Source: Gymnopilus junonius
Taxonomy: Eukaryota > Basidiomycota > Agaricomycetes > Agaricales > Galerinaceae
Direction: 5' to 3'
Length of the DNA: 64,000 nt
Assembly: GCA_015501075.1 (NCBI GenBank)
Contig: JADNYJ010000109.1
Span: 62,001 to 126,000, forward strand
Shown here: in pieces, positions 47,083 to 57,638 of the stretch
Layout of the letters: every line of letters starts with the position of its first letter
How positions within the stretch are numbered: position 1 is the stretch's first letter
Made by a program: the position numbers and the translations under genes
The notes under the pieces: model-generated
What the model was told of the DNA's origin: nothing
What the model saw: only the letters and a program-made list of their open reading frames with translations
Databases searched by the model: none

Positions 47083-48625
47083 ATGTCTATCACCCGTGGT
47101 CAAATGGCGTACTCACCTATTTTCCGCATGGGAAGGGACGTGCTGTATGCTATATTCGAGTGGAACGCCGACATGTTCTCTGACCCAAGTGCTCTCCACA
47201 CCACTAAACAAGCTTCGCAAGTGTGTGGGGAATGGCGTGACATCTTGCTGAGTTCGCCTGCAATTTGGGGAAGGCTTCTTGACCTCGGTGTCTTGCAGTG
47301 GACAAGCAGGTGGTGGAGGAGCGAAATTCTGCGTCGGAGCGGAAACGGAAGCTCATTGTGGATTCTTGGCACATCTATCGACGAGGAAGGCAACTACGAC
47401 ACCAAGATTAAACAGTTCATGTTCTCGATTATTCGAGATCATTGGCAGAGAATCGAAAAGCTGGTAATTAACATCGAGGTCGAAAGAATCCACCCTTCAC
47501 ACTGGCAGGAATTCTATATGCCAGCACCGTTTTTAAAAGTCTTCGATGTCGTCTTCGTCGGTATGGCACCGACATCAGTCCCGTTTTTCAATAACATTGC
47601 CCCCGTTCTTCATACGTTCCGGTCACAGGATATCAAACTCGGATCGCAGGCAGCTTGGCTTTCCGGTCTTCGTTCACTCAAGCTTAAAGACTGCATCTCC
47701 GTTTCTCAGTTGCTGAACGCTCTCCAAATGATGCCAGAATTATCCTCCCTTGTATTTGGAAACCTCATACCAGATAACTCGATCTCACTCGCACATTTTC
47801 CATCGATCTCTCTCCCCAAGTTAAATCAGATAACATTCTTTCACGATATCATCGAGTGCATGATGTTGCTAGAGCATGTGATACCTAAACCTGGTTGTTC
47901 ACTGGCTATCTATGACTATAGGCTCCATTCCCGTTCTGAAATACCCCGAAATACTACATTTGGTCCTCTATCTCAAATTGCAGAAGCCTATTATCAAACC
48001 CACTATAATCTCTCTCGACATGTCATGTAAAGCCTTCCATTTCGAGCTGAAAAGCCCTGGTCAAGGCAAAGCAGGGTTTTCAATCGAAGTATCCAATGTA
48101 ACCTACTTCAGTGGAAACCTTTCCGTGAAAGTGCTGTCGAACCTTCTCTCCGCGTGTTGCATTCCATCCGTCAGGAACCTTCGAGAGATAGAGCTAAAGC
48201 GCTTCGGGTATTCGGCCGCGGATTACACTTTGAATGCTGCCCTCTTCACTTTTCCTTTCATCACCACTCTATCCGGCGATGAGCTTATGCTTGGAAGCCT
48301 CCTTGCACTGCAGAGCACGTCCAAAAATATTCTCTTTCCATATCTCAAGTACCTCAAGCTCGACACGCTCAACAGTACTTCCTTTGGCAGAAAGGACTAT
48401 CTTGCTCAATTCTTATGGGCACACGAGGATATGGGTCTTCCGATTCAGTTCCTTGATCTTACTCAATGCAACCCTGATGTTTTACCTCGACTGACACATC
48501 TTGAAGATATATCATGGACCGATCTGAAGATCCTCTGGAAAAAGCGTGATTCTGAAGAAATCTGCCAATACAAATGCGGAAGCGGGAACCCTGAATCGAT
48601 TCCGTTTTTTATGGTTAAAAATTAA
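47083..48625 (+). CDS. F-box-like protein, apparent frameshift
   Basis: Nearly 500 codons with one frame change at about 48025. The first part (47083-48030): FRMGRDVLYAIFEWNADMFS, ASQVCGEWRDILLSSPAIWG, an F-box-like helix pair with the Trp-Arg-x-Ile-Ala/Leu pattern of agaric F-box proteins, then WWRSEILRRSGNGSSLWIL. The second frame continues SCKAFHFELKSPGQGK and irregular leucine-rich units (NLREIELKRFG, FPYLKYLKLDTL, LTHLEDISW), ending IPFFMVKN at 48623. A +1 base near 48025 would restore one frame. Unlike most shifts in this window this one is an extra base. The gene sits between the GGPP synthase and LodB-like loci with no evident link. Confidence 0.6.
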
Positions 48626-48946
48626 AGATGAGGTTTGATTGCTATGAATAGCGATGGAGGCTTTCTTTTTTCCTATCTTTTTCTTCAAATATCTTATCAC
48701 CTTGACTGTTAGGCATCTCTCCAGGATGCCAATAAATAAATGCCATGAAAAGAAACATCCACTATTCATATCGCTGGTGGAAATAGCGAAAGGGGTGTAA
48801 TGGGTCAATTTAAATACTATTTCACGCACAGAAATGATCGTTAAAAATAGACCAGTTTCTCTCAACCTGCACTTGCCCACTTGTACTGTTATCCTCCGTA
48901 ACTTTGCTTTCGGACTTCAGGAAAATTGTCTTTGTCTTTGTCCAAG
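48626..48946. other. Short intergenic
   Basis: 321 bp between convergent 3' ends of the F-box-like and LodB-like genes. Nothing recognised beyond likely terminators. Confidence 0.4.
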
Positions 48947-50398
48947 TCAAGTACCAACGATGTTCTCCCAAAACATTTCGCCAGGAAAACGTTTTACGAT
49001 GGAATAGTAATACGCCCTATGCTTCTCGTACTCCTTTCGTACCCCCGTAAAAGCCTCGCTCACACCTTTATCAAAGTCTCCGTCCGTTATGCCACCTTCT
49101 ACGTGCTGAGCGAGCTTCAAACCTACATAGATGCCCATTTCAAGAGCAGTCATCATTCCCTGAGATGAAAGCGGATCAAATGCAATTGCAGCGTCTCCAA
49201 CAGCCACCCAGCGTTCCTCTCCATCACAAGTCTTCTCTAAATGGGATGACCCAGCAGCTGTGCAGCATGGATATCCCTCTTGGATAGTGTAGTCACACTT
49301 TGCGATGACGGATGAAACATGGGTCGTAGTATCATGTAGTCGGTCGAGGAAACCAGCTGTGCGACGCGAAGACTTGGCAGAAGAATGAGATGGTAGGGTA
49401 TGAAAGACAACGATTCGGGTTGGAGGATTATGCGAGATCAGAGAGGTGTACCACCATCCATCAGCCGTTGCCTCAATGAGCGTTTGTCTGTCGTTATCGC
49501 CAGTACCGGCATTGCGATCCAATTCTGGACCTATGAAAACGGCGTAGAACGCAAGGAGTGGGTCTAAAGTAATCGATTTTATGCCTATCTAATTTTGGGG
49601 AGTGAGTACGTGGCGAAGATTGACTTAGAAGCTCGACAAGCCTTGTTCGCCACAGAGGATTTACGCCCTGTACCATCCACGATCCATTTTGCTGAGATAG
49701 TTGTTCTTTGACCATTCTCCTCCATTTCGACGGCCCATAAGCCCTGAGAGTTTTTCTGGAGGCTTTTAAACGAAGCTTTCCTAAACGCCAGACGAGAGCC
49801 TGATCCCGAAGCACATTTGACGACCGTGTCCCTCAGAAGTTCCTCAAACTCAACCCGGTTAAGATGAAGTCCGTGCCCGAAAGGGTTCAGTATTGCATGA
49901 CGTTCTTCTAAATTCGGAGATGACCAAGCGGAGGCGTTGCCGCTGCAAGTGGTGTGGACGCCACATTCGACTTGGGAGGCTAATTGCTTTGGCAGAGAGG
50001 GGTGGAGATAGTGGAGCAGCCGACCAGACTCTGGAGGTAGCGATTCGCCAATCTGAACATAGCGTCAGAAGTCAGAAGTCAAAGTAAGTCGCGAATTCAA
50101 CTCCTGCGGAAAAACTTGCCTTGAAAGACGAAGAATTGGCGTCGTCTATGATGAGGCAGGATGCGTGTTTGCTGTTCTTGAGAAAGCTCAGAGCCGTCGC
50201 GCAGCCTGCAGGGCCCCCACCAATAATAATCACTGTGGTAAAATCCTGTTAGTTCTTGAACATAAAATGAAGTATTGAGGCCACCATCGAACATCGTCCC
50301 CGCGTTCTCTTGAAGGATAGGCATTGAACGTTTTAGAACCCAATCACGTTGGGAGGATTTCAAGTTATGAAAGACCTGACATGACCATCTTGGGCGAT
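48947..50398 (-). CDS. LodB-like flavoprotein (Trp-halogenase fold, no WxWxIP)
   Basis: FAD-dependent monooxygenase-type protein. Recognisable exons: 50232-50120 with the FAD fold VIIIGGGPAGCATALSFL; 50052 onward with IGESLPPESGRLLHYLHP, GHGLHLNRVEFEELL and DGTGRKSS; and 49546-48947 with LLAFYAVFIGPELDRNAGTG, DGWWYTSLI and GDAAIAFDPLSSQGMMTALE. The GDA...DPLSSxG motif is that of the tryptophan-halogenase superfamily, but the halogenase WxWxIP is replaced by WWYTSL, as in LodB-type proteins that help form the CTQ cofactor of LodA. The intron 50053-50119 starts GCAAGT (GC-AG). The first exon is uncertain: ATG 50398 (MVMS) fits in phase but needs a 154-nt intron. Divergent to the LodA-like gene. 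No break seen. Confidence 0.72.
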
Positions 50399-51183
50399 AA
50401 TCTAATCAGCTGTTGCGTGGCTTTCGGAATGAAAAGGCGAAGTTCCTGGATGCGGGGAGAGTAAGGAGCCTCAGAAGACGTGCAGGCGAAAAATACGTAG
50501 CACATACTTACCACGTTCCAGGGACTTCATACCCATTCAATGTCTTGGCCGCAAGATCTCCACCTGACTGATTTACAGCATTGGTGATTATCGTAACCTC
50601 TCATAGCTCTGCGATTTGCAATCGGTCGTCTTGGCTTCCTCAAGGCGACTCCGTAGGACGGACAATAGCCAATATTAGTCTATAATATTATTCGGCTCAA
50701 GTTCAGACCCGTTTCTGCCGATGATTCGCACTATCACGTGGAGCTTTCAAGAACCATTGCACCTGTCGTCGTTGTCGATATGGGACTTCCACTTGACACA
50801 AACTTGACATGCAGCAGCACCCTCTTATTATTCCTCACTCTACAATGGAGTTCTTTACGGCCGGCCTGAATACTTTTTGGCCTTGGAATCCCCAATTTAC
50901 ATGAAATGGAGCGATCTGCGGACCTTCCAACTAGAATTGTAGCTTCCAGAACTGTGGCAATAGTCAAGGTATGTATATCTATCTCGCTCTCAAGGGTCGT
51001 ACTTCTCTTCAATTATAGTGTCATGGGGCTCAAGGTGTCAAAGTGGGTCTTCATACGCACCCGGTCATTGCACATCTCCGTTTCGCCTGAAGGAGTAGGG
51101 TGCGGATTCATTGCGATAATCAGTGGCGTGGAACTCTATATATATTGCTCTGACCAGATGCCATTCAATTTCAAGTATTGACC
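50399..51183. promoter_or_regulatory. Divergent intergenic region of the LodB-like/LodA-like pair
   Basis: 785 bp between the two divergent starts, probably a shared promoter region. Two plausible upstream exons of the LodB-like gene may lie at 50400-50520 (GAACGTG followed by GTAAGT). A plus-strand frame at 50906 is not convincing. No specific factor site identified. Confidence 0.4.
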
Positions 51184-54100
51184 ATGGCTTTTCCTTTGGA
51201 TAACGTTCGAATCTACCCTCCTATTGGTATCGCGCGCGTCGGAAACTCTACTCAAGAAGATGGCTGGTTCTATGGGCCTGAGATCCCTGGGTACTTTGAA
51301 GAGCCTACAGGCGGTTTCAAGGACGACGACTCAGCAGTAAAAAGACAGGTCTGCTTTGTGCTTCAATGGAAAGTATAAACCTCACTCTCAACCCTCAGGC
51401 TGCTCGGTTCAGGGTTACGCACTGGGACAGAATGGAGAGGTTCTCGGAGAGCTCAACAAATCGACAGGCTATCACCTCGTCTGGAACGTCCAGATTGTAA
51501 ACAAGAAAGCTTCGTGGTACGCGTTCATGGGTAATGCTCTATTTCCTTTTCCATTGATTTCGTCGTGAAGCTAACGATAACTATAGGCAGATCTCAAGAA
51601 GGCGCCTTCCAGCCTGGTTACACGACGCTCCGCAACCCAACAGTGCAGCCAAATGTATGAAAACTCCTGTCTCAAAATCTTTTTTGGTTAATCTATCTTC
51701 CGCTTTGTTTAGTTGCCTCCTGACCAGCGAACTAAGCTCATCGTGGATAGTGGCGTACAAACTATAACCGGTTCCAACGCACCACCTGTAACCCTAGCTG
51801 GGGATTTCTATGGTTCCAAGACTAGCCCGACTTCCATCTATCTCGGAGAGGCCAGGACAGATGAAGAAGGACGCCTGGTCGTTCTTGCTGGCCATGGATC
51901 CTCAAGGTCTATCGCGAAAGAAGACGAGCCTTACCCTTATATCATGAACGATTTTGATTCTCCTGATTGGATCGACGACACCTCTGACGGATGGGTCTCT
52001 GTTACCATCAAACCTTACCCTGGGAATGGTTCTTCGTAAGTTTATGCAGCCTTACTACTAGACTGCTTGTTGTCGTATTATAATACTTATTTAAATTCCA
52101 GGGTTGAAGCACCAGTGAAGGCGCGTGTCATTGGGACGACACCCAAGTTTGCTAATGGGATATACGCTCCGACTTCTTTATACGATGTGATTGAGGAGAT
52201 GTACGAGAGAGAGAAGCGCGCTGCGCTAGGCAAGCAGTATAATGTTGGAGAAGTTGATTGGTTCAAACACATCTGGCCTCTCCTTCAACGTCCACCTCTC
52301 TTATCGTGGGTCAATATCCAGGCAAACGGAGGTCACGGTAGGTGTTTTTCTCCTTATTTTATGAATAGTTTACCTACACGTGGAATCCCAGGACCCAATG
52401 GACCGGGAAATTTCTTTGACGAAGGGTGGCAAAAATCGTTATCAGACACTAGCGCCGACAACGAACAATCAGAAAAGGCGTCCTTGGAAGAATGAGGCTT
52501 CCAGAGAGCAACTCCAAATACGACCAAGCTAGGACGGGCCAGGCTTACCCTTATTTCATGCCATGGCTTTCAGGCGATAACGGTCAGTGTTCCAACGGCT
52601 CCAGGGGACAATCGATTCTGATGTGATTTAATGAAGGTCGGACCACCGCTGGCGATCCTTCTACATTCGCCTCTATCACGGAGCTTCAGTACGATCGCCT
52701 CGTTCAGTGGAGCAAAGGCAACTTCAGCAAAGTTCCTGTGAAACAATACACGCGCTTTGAAGACATCCCTCTTCAAGACCAACCTGCAGCAGTGACCAAG
52801 GCGGCGTTGGAAGCGACGATCGGTGCTCCACTCTATCCAGGTATAGAGATGTCGTGGAATGCGGAGCTCAAAGAAACCTATCAGTTCCTTATACCATTCA
52901 CGATCAATGAGGATGTCAAACCAGGTGATCTGACAAAGTTCCTTTCTCTGCCTTGGCAGAGCGACTTCTACATGTGTCGTTCATATTGGTATTTTCTTCT
53001 TATTCCTTATAACTGGTTTTGGCACTAATTCAATTATATCTAGGTGGCCTTCCGCCCGTCCTGATTCTGTCGTAACAGAAGACACTTACAAGATCGTCTC
53101 ACAGTCAGTCGTCAAGTCCAATATCGCCCAGAAGTTGACCGACCGCGTGCCTTGGGAACGTGGTCTTCATGAGAATTACACCGGTGAGTTCTTGAGCCTA
53201 ACTGTCTTGACCTCGTTGATGAACTAATTTTCTCCGCAGATGTATTCCCTGACCAGCCATTGTTTGCGAATACCGACATGGCGAAGAACTGGCATAAGCT
53301 AGGTTTCATAGTCCAGCGACCTTCCTACGGTCCCGAACCTATCTTCGTCGAAACACAACGTGGCATAATCCATCGTGGTGAGAAGGCTATTCCATTACCT
53401 AGCGATGATTCCAAGGCGCCTCGACTACCCAAACGCGGTGGTCCACTTGTTCTTCCAACGCCTGATTCTCATAATCAACCCATCCAAACTGTCGAGAGCT
53501 TGCGAACTCACCTCCAAACTGCCATGTCCATCGAATTGGCCACTATACCTCTGTACCTCTTCGGCATGTACAGTATCAAGATTCCTGACCAGTACGCAAA
53601 TGATCCACGATACTATGACCCAATCATTGCGGCTATTCGGGGCTAGTGATCGCCCTTCTTATGCCTTAGATTTTTGTTCATTGTTTGCGATCACAGGTGT
53701 TGTTGCTGAGGAAATGCTTCATCTCAGTCTAGCGGGCAACGTCCTTCGTGCGGTTGGCGGAATACCCAAGCTATACGACCCCAACTATATGCCGTACTAT
53801 CCGATGTTGATGCCTGGTCGTGTTCCAAAGCTGTGGCTCCAGCTCAGGAAGGCGAATAACGCCAATCTCCAGACATTTATTGACGTAGGCATTATTCGAT
53901 TCGCAAATTTTCTTCCGTGACCTGACTGACTGACGATGTGGCGTACCAGGTCGAGACGCGAGAGAAGTCGGGTGCCAAGCCCGAGTCGATGAATATGAAA
54001 CCCTTGGTCAGTTTTACGACGCCATCAAAGACGGTGAGTTCAATTTTTCTGCATGTTCATACTCCATGTTCTTACATGTTCCTCCATGCTCATCCCTACT

Positions 54101-54984
54101 TCTGTGCAGGTCTGAAGTTTTTGGCCGGCACTGTTGAAGATTTATTCCAACCTGACAAAGCTAAATATCAATTTTCACCTGGTCTGGGTTATCAATCACG
54201 CAACAGAGATACCGGTGGATCAATCATAGTGACTGACCTGGAAAGTGCGTTGAATGCACTTACTCTCATCGTCGTTCAAGGTGAAGGTTCGCCTGGCCCT
54301 TATGACGATCCGGATAAGCTGGAGCATGATCACTTCGACGTTTTTTCGGATTTGAAAGATGGTGACGCTTCTTGGGACGTTTACCCTGTCGTCGAAAATC
54401 CAGTCACGTCGGATTACTGGAAATATGACAAGAGAATATATCAGGTGAGCCTAATCCGGTACACATAAAGTTTGAAATATACATACGAAATATCTTCATA
54501 GGTTTCCCTCACGTTCGACGCCGTTTATTGCTTCTTACTGAGGACAATCGAGACGCTTTGGAATGTGGACGAGGACGATGATCGCCATAAACTCATTCTT
54601 GAAAACATGTACGGTATCATGATGGGCGTTCTGACTCCCCTCGCCAAGTTCCTTGTCAGCCAGCCTATCGGACCCAGTAACCAGCGCGCAGCGCCGTGCT
54701 TCGGTTACTACGAGTTCAAAGACGGCGAGACTGAACTCAAGCAAGTCCAGGACGAGATGCAGGCTACGATCAACACGTATCTCAAGATTACGGCCGAGAC
54801 GCAGGATCAGGTCGCCGTGCACGATTATGGGCCGATGTTGGAGACATTGTTGCCCATTCAGACGACGATCAATGATTTGATTGATATTCAAACTTTCGAG
54901 AAGCGGGATGTTGCGAGGACAAAGAATGTCAAGCTTGCTGGAGCTGAATCGCGTGGTGCCAAGGGCTTTGCTCAAGGATCCTGA
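51184..54984 (+). CDS. LodA-like quinoprotein oxidase fused to VioB-like ferritin domain
   Basis: Two-domain protein of about 1000 residues. Part 1 (about 1-650): starts MAFPLDNVRIYPPIGIARVG, the hallmark of LodA-type amino-acid oxidases; WNVQIVNKKASWYAF, a core with PWQSDFYMCRSYWWPSARPD (about 52950-53065, split by an intron after 52989) and PGIEMSW. Part 2 (about 53480 on): ferritin-like (VioB/RebD-related) domain with LQTAMSIELATIPLYLFGMY, VVAEEMLHLSLAGNVLRAVG, VVQGEGSPG and LEHDHFDVF, which supplies the E, ExxH, E, ExxH ligand set. The gene would oxidise amino acids or amines, releasing H2O2. Intron 53642-53696 starts with GC. Missing bases at about 51415, 52479 and 54000 break the frame. 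Cys of the CTQ pair may be Thr (ALEATIG). Confidence 0.78.
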
Positions 54985-55152
54985 GAGTCGCTTCGATCCA
55001 CCTTCACGTAAGTACCGATCTCTTAGTCTTGCACGTTTGTGCGCGGACTGACGTTCAACTGCCTATTCTTGTACATATTATAAAAATCTGTATCATCTTT
55101 GTTTGTGAGACCTTATATGCAGCATGACCCGTCTCATCTCTCTTGCAGTTGA

Positions 55153-55757
55153 TCAGCGAGCTTCTGCGATAGATTTGATCAACTCTTCAGTGTCATTGGT
55201 TCGCGGCTTCAGAGTACACTTGAAAGGCAGAGGATGACTGAAGTCGGAATAGAGGTCAGATACCAGCCAGTTGAAGGAGTGATGAAGCTACTTACCACAT
55301 CATCCCAGAATGATACTCGACTGACGGCTCTATTGGGACACCATTGCCGTCTACTGCCTTTGAAATTTCGAATGTCGTTAAGATGGACGCAACTGTAAGC
55401 CATAGAAGTGAAGTCGCGACGTGACGTCCTGGACATTGTCTATGCAGTGCAGTTATGGGCGTCAGGTATACTTAGATATGGATGTGAAGAATTTCCGATC
55501 CTGAGAAGAACATGAGATGTAAGATTATCATCTTTATCGGGACCAGAAATAAAATTACCGTATTTCTTTCCCCAACGTGCGTAAGTCTCCCACTCAAACT
55601 TAGTGGGGATGTCCAGTAGATTGTCCAGTAGGGGATACTTACGTGGTCCAGGTGGATATGGATATGGGGTAGCTTGACGATTCCTTCTCAAATAGTATAT
55701 AGTCATAGCAGCGAGGCCTATCGTCGCTAGCAGTATATCTCCACGTAGAAAAGCCAT
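55153..55757 (-). pseudogene. Cytochrome P450 with large internal deletion
   Basis: Minus strand. The first exon (ATG 55757) is a normal P450 N terminus: membrane anchor (LLATIGLAAMTIYYL), PYPYPPGPRKYPLLDN and EWETYARWGKKY. A second short exon gives SEILHIHI. Then, within about 40 nt, the sequence jumps to the heme-loop exon CPGRHVATSLLWLTVASILT, EISKAVDGNGVP and HSGMM, spliced to FSHPLPFKCTLKPR and a stop at 55153. About 350 codons (I-helix, K-helix, PERF) are missing. The codon series at the junction fits neither flank. It is a recombination or deletion relic, unrelated in sequence detail to the P450 at the window start. Confidence 0.85.
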
Positions 55758-56646
55758 GATCCAAGGTCAAGATACTAAGAACCAGGATGCTGTTGTTGAC
55801 GAGACCTTTGAAGAGAAGTGCCTGATTTTATGTTCGGAACGGTGGCGACATATGCCTGATCTTTCAATTCAACCAAATGCCGGCGCAGGGGCTGGGCATT
55901 GTTAATTATAACCCCTAGGGGAGTGAATAGAAAAGGTGAGAAAGAATCAGAAGAAGCATGCCTTACACGCGGTAGCAGAACCCACGATGCCTTCATTTTG
56001 TAAGACTTCTTTCAATGAGTCCTTAAAATATGCAGGAAGTAATTCTGTGAAATGAAGTTCTCGTCATCTATCATATATGCTTCAGTCCTATGTGTTAGTC
56101 AGGATTTCGTTGAGTGACCTGTTCTGAGGCTGCTCATTAAGCTCAACATTAGACGGACTTCCTAGTCATGCTGGATAGCCCGTCGATTGAGGAGAGAAGC
56201 ATTTCATTCCGAACTCACCGACACGGTCACAAATATATGCCGATGGACACCAGAAATGTCTGTAGTCGGAGTCACTGTTCTCTTCGGTTTCACGAAGTTG
56301 AGACTGGACCTATCGAAGAACAAATTTTGATGATATAGAAGCTAGGCATACTTCAGTAAGTGTGAAATAGGAGATAAAGACGGTATAAGAAACACGTCGT
56401 TTTTGATGCGATTCGAGTGAACTCATTTGATTGTTGACTTCGTTTGGTCACATTAATATTAGAAGCAAGGGCAGACTAGAGCCCAAGACTCTGGGGTTTT
56501 CAAAATTTCTATTTATGGTAAATTCTTGCTTACATGGCAAATTCAGACCGTAGTAACTTCATTATGACGTTACATACAGAAATAAGAATGAGAGAAAGAT
56601 CAATGCAAATAACAAAGCCCGGTGAAGATGGGGGATGGATGTGTTA
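55758..56646. other. Intergenic
   Basis: No gene recognised. The frame at 55775-55996 has no motif. AT-rich between about 56330 and 56600. Confidence 0.4.
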
Positions 56647-57638
56647 CTAATAAAGACTTAGAGACATATAACAGATGGATTCATCATCATAGAGCATTTC
56701 AATCTTCCATAAACGAAATGCACGGAGCAAATCTACTCTGCGATACATCCTGTCCTGATTCGGATGGTATGCAACGCCCGGATGCCTGGCATACCAATTT
56801 CGAACGACCTTAAGTGTTGATTCTTCTGAAGGCGCCAGTCTAGAAAGTTCCTCCCAGGAAAGAGGGTAACGGAAATAAGCGAATATAGCGTCCAGGATGT
56901 TCATCAATGTAATATTCGAACCAGAACGAAGAACAGTTAGAGGACCCCACAATTTCGCTAGAACGTTCATGGGGGTCTGAATTCAACCAAGATTCTTTCT
57001 ACACGTGGAGGGAAGCCTTCAAGTTCGGCTAGGTTAAGGGACTGGTATGAAAATGGGAAAGGAGGTGGAGGGAAAGGGAAGAAGCAAGTCGTTGGGCCTG
57101 GTGGCGAACGGATGTCCCAACGCAGGATACCGCTCGCAAGGATCTTACAAATTGGAAGATAATCGTAATAGTTGTTGTCTAATGCAGGCAGTTGATGGAC
57201 GGAAGAGATTAGGGGGTCATTGAATCTGACCCGATGGCCAGAAATCCTGTAGCTTGGAGGAGGAGACGGTGTTGCTGGTTCGGAAGACGGTTCAGAAGGT
57301 GGCTCGGAAGGTGAGTCGGAAGGTGGTTCGGAAGGTGGTTCGAAATTGAATGACCCGGAAGGGAGTGGGATTTCGGTTATCCTTGGCATTGCGGGAATAG
57401 TGCCTACATGACGTTCAGGAAGGGAATTTCGCCATTCTTCATAACGTGGTGGAAGATTATAAGGGGAATTAAAGGGAGAATTCTCCAAGTGATCGACATT
57501 CAGCCAGGGCATTGGCGGAGGGGTATGCGGATCACAATTGGGACGAGAATGATGTTTCCGTCGTCGGTGTCGTCGTCGCGGACACGGCGGAGAGTTGTAC
57601 GGAAAATTTAGAGGAGGATGAAGATGTGAGTCTTCCAA
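56647..57638 (-). CDS. DUF6699-like proline-rich protein, apparent -1 indel
   Basis: Start at 57638. The first 120 residues are Pro/Ser/Arg-rich with RRRHRRRKHH, then an imperfect tandem array of (P)SEPP units (57340-57240). The folded part starts at ILRWDIRSPPGPTTCFF (about 57135) and runs through LAELEGFPPRVERILVEF. Past a run of C's at about 56969 the frame must shift to go on with NVLAKLWGPLTVLRSGSNIT, MNILDAIFAYFRYPLSWEEL and MYRRVDLLRAF. WDxR-P near the start, a TVxDVL-like helix and the R-x-DLL end are features of the agaric family DUF6699, whose function is unknown. One missing C in the C-run would restore the frame. Confidence 0.6.

Noticed and set aside
48947..50232. True flavin-dependent halogenase
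   Set aside because: The WxWxIP motif required for halogenation is replaced by WWYTSL; LodB-like or monooxygenase role preferred.
50906..51181. 91-codon plus-strand frame in the divergent promoter region
   Set aside because: No similarity, and it ends immediately before the LodA-like start.
55775..55996. 73-codon minus-strand frame upstream of the deleted P450
   Set aside because: No motif and no splice link to the P450 start.
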